Positions 17,830-21,227 of a stretch of DNA of 21,227 nt are shown in pieces. The translations under genes were made by a program, and so were the position numbers. The notes under the pieces were generated by a model. It was not told the origin of the DNA and searched no databases. It saw only the letters and a list, made by a program, of their open reading frames with translations. Source of the stretch: a virus. Location: positions 1 to 21,227 of the IMG/VR virus record IMGVR_UViG_3300020474_000151; one strand, given 5' to 3'. Numbering within the stretch: the stretch's first letter is position 1; each line of letters opens with the position of its first letter.

Positions 17830-17858
17830 ATATTACAAAACGTCGGACATGTCAACAA
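17830..17858 (-). promoter_or_regulatory. Candidate sigma70-type promoter for the holin-like gene
   Basis: Minus-strand -35 TTGTTG (17853-17858) and -10 TAATAT (17830-17835) are separated by 17 nt, about 44 nt before the ATG. An overlapping TTGACA at 17850-17855 would leave only 14 nt and is less likely. The rest of the 203-nt gap holds the terminator of the next gene and a small ACACT/AGTGT hairpin at 17917-17930. Confidence 0.4.
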
Positions 17859-17936
17859 TAACTATAGTATATATTAAGTAAAAAGTATGTTTTTAATTTT
17901 AACACCGAATGGGTAAACACTATCGAGTGTCAAATA

Positions 17937-17966
17937 AAAAACCCCTACATTTCTGTAAGGGTTTTT
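17937..17966 (-). terminator. Intrinsic terminator after the secreted-protein gene
   Basis: A stem of about 13 bp with a 4-nt loop has A/T-rich ends that supply a U-run in minus-strand RNA. One internal pair (17945/17958) is a mismatch on the plus strand but a G-U pair on the minus strand, which supports minus-strand use. It lies about 24 nt past the stop at 17990. Confidence 0.85.
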
Positions 17967-17989
17967 GTACTAATCTCTTTGAATTACGA

Positions 17990-18334
17990 TTAGTTTTTTA
18001 GAGCTACTAATTGCTTCAATCGTTCCAATTCTGCCTTCATCCTTTCGAACTCTAACTCTTTATAAGTATATTTAGGTTGCCCTTTAGGTTTAATCCATAC
18101 TAACTTTCCGTTGTCGTACAGAGCTTTTGTTCCTACATCATCTCTCCAATAAGAGTGTTTAATTAATGTGTTATCATCTAATTTGATAAACGTACCTTTT
18201 TGATGTACAGAACCATCTTCGTTGTAAACAGTATATAAATACTCGTTATCCTCTACTAATTGTAAGGTTTTTTGTTGACCGAATGTTAATGTGGTCATCA
18301 TTAGTAAGAGGAATGTTGTGATAATTGTTTTCAT
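17990..18334 (-). CDS. Small secreted protein with flavobacterial-style signal peptide, 114 aa
   Basis: The N-terminus is a textbook Sec signal peptide: MKT, a hydrophobic core IITTFLLLMMTTL, then TFGQQ, with cleavage likely after Gly19. No lipobox cysteine is present. The mature part has two similar beta-hairpin pieces (YNEDGSVHQKGTF and LYDNGKLVWIKPKG), faintly like MORN/YwqK-type repeats, and ends in a charged helix (ELEFERMKAELERLKQLV). I chose the start at 18334 because a perfect AAAGGAGG ribosome site lies 5 nt upstream; the in-frame ATG at 18364 would put ten extra residues before the signal. The gene has its own promoter-like sequence and terminator. Function unknown; a periplasmic or surface role that changes the host, or a part in lysis, is inference. 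It could have been acquired from a host. Confidence 0.75.
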   Translation of the reverse strand: MKTIITTFLLLMMTTLTFGQQKTLQLVEDNEYLYTVYNEDGSVHQKGTFIKLDDNTLIKHSYWRDDVGTKALYDNGKLVWIKPKGQPKYTYKELEFERMKAELERLKQLVALKN

Positions 18335-18339
18335 AATAT

Positions 18340-18347
18340 CCTCCTTT
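18340..18347 (-). promoter_or_regulatory. Strong ribosome-binding site that sets the start at 18334
   Basis: AAAGGAGG in the sense direction, 5 nt before the ATG at 18334. It sits between the two possible ATG codons and would be translated through if 18364 were the true start. Confidence 0.8.
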
Positions 18348-18353
18348 AATATA

Positions 18354-18382
18354 AGTATAACCAATGTTAACTTAACGTTAAG
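18354..18382 (-). promoter_or_regulatory. Candidate promoter with an overlapping palindrome, secreted-protein gene
   Basis: A minus-strand -35-like TTAACG (18376-18381) and -10-like TATACT (18354-18359) are separated by 16 nt. The -35 sits inside a perfect 12-bp palindrome, CTTAACGTTAAG (18371-18382), next to a further GTTAAC palindrome (18366-18371). The layout resembles an operator over a promoter, but no regulator can be named. Confidence 0.35.
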
Positions 18383-18403
18383 AAAATATTACGGAATTGT
18401 AAA

Positions 18404-20104
18404 TTAAATAATCTTTTTTGTAATTAAAATATTGTCAATTACTAAATAATCCAAATCACAATTCATAAATGTATCAATTGCTTCTTGTGAATCTCTAACC
18501 ATAGTTTGGTCTTTTAGATTGAATGATGTATTAAGTAGTATTGGATACTTTGTAATCTTCTGATATTCCTTTAGAAGTAAATACATCTTAGGATTAAAAT
18601 CTTTTTTTAAAGTTTGTACTCTTGCTGAGCCATCTATATGTGTAATAGCTGGTAACTTAGACCTATGTGGTTTTTTTACTTTAACTATTTGATTCATATA
18701 AGGTATTTCTATATTTGGTGTAAAGAACTTACCCATATCAGTAAAAGTACACATTGGAGCAAATGGTCTAAATCCCTCTCTTTTCTTAACTACAGAATTT
18801 ACTCTTTGTTTCATTTGTGGGTCTCTTGGGTCTGCTAATATAGAACGATTACCCAATGCTCTTGCGCCAAATTCTAAACTACCTTGAACCCATCCTATTA
18901 TATTTCCTTCGGAAATAAGTTTAGCTACCTTTGGTAATAGCTTATTTTCAGAAATTGCTTCTATAAACACCCTATCTTCGTTTTGTTTACAAACTTTTAC
19001 AATATCTAATATTTTTTCACTTGGACCTAAAAATGGTGAGGTGTTATCAATTCTTTCAGAATTAGGATTCATATGATAATATACAAAAAGTGCAGCTCCG
19101 ATAGCAGAACCAGCATCGGATGGTGCTGGTGGTATCCATATATTTTCGAATGGTGTTTCGTATTGTATTTTACCATTAGCTGTTCCATTATATGCACAAC
19201 CTCCACTTAAACATAAGTTTTTATTACCTGTTAATAGGTACAGATTATTTAATAAGTAAAAGAAAACTTCTTCATATGTTTGTTGTAATACTAATGCTAA
19301 ATCTTTATGAATCTGTTCAACTGGCTCATGTGGTAATCTATTTGGTACACCTAATAAATTAGATAGTTTTGTGTTAAACATCATCTTATCAGAATAATGA
19401 TAACTAAAATAATCTAAATTTAGTTCATATCCTCCATCTTTTTTCTTTATGAGTCTTTTGAATTTTGATGATAGTGATAAGTTTTCTTTTCCATATGGTG
19501 CTAATCCCATAACCTTATACTCACCTTCGTTTGGTTTGAATCCAAGAAATGCTGTAATTGTCGAATATAACATACCAAGTGAATGTGGATATTTAATTGA
19601 ATTATGGGTGTGGATTCCATCTTTATCCCCTGTACCCATTACAGTGGTATCCCATTCACCTACACCATCTACAGATAGTATTGATGAAGTTTTAAAATTA
19701 GATGTATAAAATGAATATGCTAAATGTGATAGATGATGGTTTCCTATCATAACCTTTGCTTTAGGAAAATATCTTTTTAAATCATCAAATGATTTATCTT
19801 TTAGTTTAAATCCAAAAATATTTTTATACCAATATTTTCTGTAAATAGATTTGTTTCTATCGTTTTTTAATGTGGGGTTTTCGTAGAAACAAACATAAGA
19901 TATATCATCTATAGTAATGTTGTTTGATTCCGTAATCCATTTTATAGAATGTTGTGGAAAACTATTATCATGCTTTATACCAGTAAATCTTTCTTCTTCT
20001 ACTGCCGATAAAACCTTTCCACCTTTTAATAATGCAACTGCTGAATCGTGATATCCATATGATATACCCAAAAAATACTTTTCCTTACTCTGTCCAGAAC
20101 TCAT
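18404..20104 (-). CDS. Carbamoyltransferase of the NodU/CmcH/TobZ family
   Basis: These enzymes use carbamoyl phosphate and ATP to place a carbamoyl group on a hydroxyl of a sugar or small molecule. The N-terminal ASKHA-like domain shows GYHDSA (His19), a KHD motif (His45), HHLSH (His123, His124, His127), SVDGVGE (Asp146), and later LSGGCAYNGTANG and SDAGSAIGA. The C-terminal YrdC-like domain shows GWVQGSLEFGARALGNRS (about 402-420) and NTSFNLKDQTMVR near the end. At 566 aa it is full length with all recognisable motifs intact, so it is probably active. It overlaps the late sigma gene by 20 nt with no clear ribosome site, implying coupled translation. The family is known from other marine myoviruses. 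The acceptor is unknown; a host surface glycan or a phage component are possibilities. Confidence 0.93.
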   Translation of the reverse strand: MSSGQSKEKYFLGISYGYHDSAVALLKGGKVLSAVEEERFTGIKHDNSFPQHSIKWITESNNITIDDISYVCFYENPTLKNDRNKSIYRKYWYKNIFGFKLKDKSFDDLKRYFPKAKVMIGNHHLSHLAYSFYTSNFKTSSILSVDGVGEWDTTVMGTGDKDGIHTHNSIKYPHSLGMLYSTITAFLGFKPNEGEYKVMGLAPYGKENLSLSSKFKRLIKKKDGGYELNLDYFSYHYSDKMMFNTKLSNLLGVPNRLPHEPVEQIHKDLALVLQQTYEEVFFYLLNNLYLLTGNKNLCLSGGCAYNGTANGKIQYETPFENIWIPPAPSDAGSAIGAALFVYYHMNPNSERIDNTSPFLGPSEKILDIVKVCKQNEDRVFIEAISENKLLPKVAKLISEGNIIGWVQGSLEFGARALGNRSILADPRDPQMKQRVNSVVKKREGFRPFAPMCTFTDMGKFFTPNIEIPYMNQIVKVKKPHRSKLPAITHIDGSARVQTLKKDFNPKMYLLLKEYQKITKYPILLNTSFNLKDQTMVRDSQEAIDTFMNCDLDYLVIDNILITKKII

Positions 20105-20807
20105 TATCTAAATTTTCGTCAATAACTTGCCCATCTAAGAATTGATTAAACATTTTCTTTTGATGTTGTTTCATTGTGTTTACTACCTTTGTAATGTAAT
20201 GTGTTTTACAATCTGTCATTTCTCTTATTAAAAGATACAAATGTTTTTTATTAAAGTTTTCAATATAATCAGCTCTTCTAAATAATTCCAACACTGCATC
20301 TGCTATTTGAATATCTCTTTTTTTAGTAAATACAATTGTAAGATTTTTATCCCAGTATGATAACATAATTCTCCTAAATTCAGAAAACTCATCATTTTGT
20401 TCAGATTGGTAAAAGTCATTTTCAGGATTCCAAGTTACAGGCATCTCTGATATTAATTGATTTTTTTGCCATCTTTTGTAATTACCATTATTATTTAAAA
20501 TCAGATAATTTTTTGCTATAATTGTAAAATAAGAAAATGCTTTACCACGTCCTTCTTTAAACATATGAATTTTTTCTACCATAGCAGATACAACTTCTTT
20601 TTGTACATCTGCTTTCGGTACATCAAAGTAAGTAAATTTAAATGTGTTTAAAACATTTTCAGCTAATTTTTCAAAAGGATATTTTATCCCTTTATTATAT
20701 ATTTGGTTTCTTACTGCTGGGTCTTTTTCTTTGTTGTATTCAATAATTGCTTCTTGTGCAGGTGTACCAAAGTACATTTTAGATTTTTTTCTTCTAGGTC
20801 TAGGCAT
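20085..20807 (-). CDS. 55: Late-transcription sigma factor, T4 gp55-like
   Basis: T4 gp55 redirects host RNA polymerase to late promoters. This 240-aa protein has a basic N-terminus (MPRPRRKKSKMYFG) and a region-2-like block, FEKLAENVLNTFKFTYFD, then KADVQKEVVSAMVEKIHMF and GRGKAFSYFTIIAKNYLI (about residues 48-105). That block matches from memory the gp55 proteins of marine T4-like phages. The C-terminal half is divergent and ends in acidic residues. T4 gp55 is 185 aa, so this one is somewhat longer. It starts 1 nt after the small membrane protein and overlaps the carbamoyltransferase by 20 nt. It is the natural candidate to recognise the ATATTTATA elements before the virion genes, but that link is inference. 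Confidence 0.82.
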   Translation of the reverse strand: MPRPRRKKSKMYFGTPAQEAIIEYNKEKDPAVRNQIYNKGIKYPFEKLAENVLNTFKFTYFDVPKADVQKEVVSAMVEKIHMFKEGRGKAFSYFTIIAKNYLILNNNGNYKRWQKNQLISEMPVTWNPENDFYQSEQNDEFSEFRRIMLSYWDKNLTIVFTKKRDIQIADAVLELFRRADYIENFNKKHLYLLIREMTDCKTHYITKVVNTMKQHQKKMFNQFLDGQVIDENLDNEFWTE

Positions 20808-20808
20808 A

Positions 20809-21075
20809 TTATACTAAGTATTTTTCTTTTAATTTTTCTACAATAGATTTGAGAGATTCAAAAACAGAACCTACTTCATCATCTGATTCAAACGAACCTC
20901 TAATATCAACTCGTTTCATTTGCTCTACTACATCAGTTATTGTACGATTAGTATCAGTAACTACTTCTGTTAATGAATCTTCTAATTGTTCATTTTGTTT
21001 GAGTAAATTTCTTACTCCATATAAAAGTATCATATTCACTATAACAGATACTCCCAATATTATTTCTATAATCAT
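20809..21075 (-). CDS. Small membrane-anchored coiled-coil protein, 88 aa
   Basis: Residues 1-22 (IIEIILGVSVIVNMILLYG) form one membrane helix with little sequence before it. The rest is a predicted coiled coil (LLKQNEQLEDSLTEVVTDTN onward), then FESDDEVGSVFESLKSIVEK and a basic end. From memory, small proteins of this plan sit beside gp55 or gp46/47 in marine T4-like phages and have no assigned function. No ribosome site is visible; the leader is an AT-rich AATTT repeat (21077-21094). It lies 4 nt after the upstream gene and 1 nt before the sigma gene, so all three are probably on one transcript. Confidence 0.75.
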   Translation of the reverse strand: MIIEIILGVSVIVNMILLYGVRNLLKQNEQLEDSLTEVVTDTNRTITDVVEQMKRVDIRGSFESDDEVGSVFESLKSIVEKLKEKYLV

Positions 21076-21079
21076 AAAT

Positions 21080-21227
21080 TTAATTTAATTTAATATCGTA
21101 TCCACTAAATTGAGCCATATACGATGTAATTTTTGTTCCAAATCCATCTTTAAAAACTTTACCATTTTTAAAGTATCTTTTTACAGAACCTTGTCCTCCA
21201 AGATGTGCTGCTGCCAATATACCACTT
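21080..21227 (-). CDS. C-terminal end of a probable peptidoglycan hydrolase (partial)
   Basis: The open frame enters from the right edge and stops at 21080-21082, giving 49 residues. The visible part reads GILAAAHLGGQGSVKRYF, then DGFGTKITSYMAQFSGYDI. From memory, an AAAHLGG segment followed by a DAFGTS.SDY-like segment is the usual ending of transglycosylase/lysozyme-like endolysins and virion hydrolases in marine phages. The catalytic part lies outside the window, so activity cannot be judged. It may be the endolysin that works with the holin-like protein, or a virion-borne lysin. It is too short for the usual ORF cut-off but the reading frame is convincing. Confidence 0.6.
   Translation of the reverse strand, partial: SGILAAAHLGGQGSVKRYFKNGKVFKDGFGTKITSYMAQFSGYDIKLN

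Noticed and set aside
17990-18364. Longer 124-aa version of the secreted protein starting at 18364
   Set aside because: It puts ten residues before the signal peptide and translates through a perfect ribosome site that is well placed for 18334.
21077-21094. AATTT tandem repeat between the hydrolase and the 88-aa gene
   Set aside because: It partly codes for the end of the hydrolase and is ordinary low-complexity AT sequence; no promoter or origin features surround it.

Overview
The window is a compact, AT-rich stretch of a tailed-phage genome. Every supported gene lies on the minus strand, so transcription runs from high to low coordinates. T4-type hallmark proteins (gp6, gp25, a gp5-like spike and a gp55-like late sigma factor) and a phage-borne carbamoyltransferase point to a contractile-tailed T4-like phage of the kind common in marine viromes. 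The host cannot be fixed. One small secreted protein has a signal peptide ending in the TFGQ style common in Flavobacteriia, which hints at a Bacteroidota host, but the strong Shine-Dalgarno sites in front of many genes are not typical of that phylum.

Layout in transcription order. (1) 21227-18404: the 3' end of a probable cell-wall hydrolase, a small membrane-anchored coiled-coil protein, the late sigma factor and a NodU/TobZ-type carbamoyltransferase, packed with 1-4 nt gaps or a 20-nt overlap. (2) 18403-17490: two single-gene cassettes, each with its own candidate sigma70-type promoter, strong ribosome site and intrinsic terminator. One encodes the secreted protein, the other a two-helix holin-like protein. 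(3) 17451-51: about 17.4 kb of virion genes. First come a small conserved protein, the gp5-like spike, two conserved small proteins, gp25 and gp6. Then follow six large or medium structural proteins, including a 1986-residue composite with a PEGA domain, a gpI-like region and a LamG-like domain. A terminator-like hairpin lies at the left edge.

How it fits together: the late sigma factor is expected to switch on the virion genes. The only three gaps over 50 nt in front of virion genes each carry the same 9-mer (ATATTTATA in the sense direction) 22-36 nt before the ATG. It is absent from the two cassette leaders. It is my best candidate for this phage's late promoter and reads as the reverse complement of the T4 late box. 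Other points worth attention are the moron-like cassettes, near-identical terminator hairpins at both ends of the virion block, and proline/glycine-rich linkers in successive structural proteins. No tRNA, CRISPR array, insertion sequence or integrase was seen.
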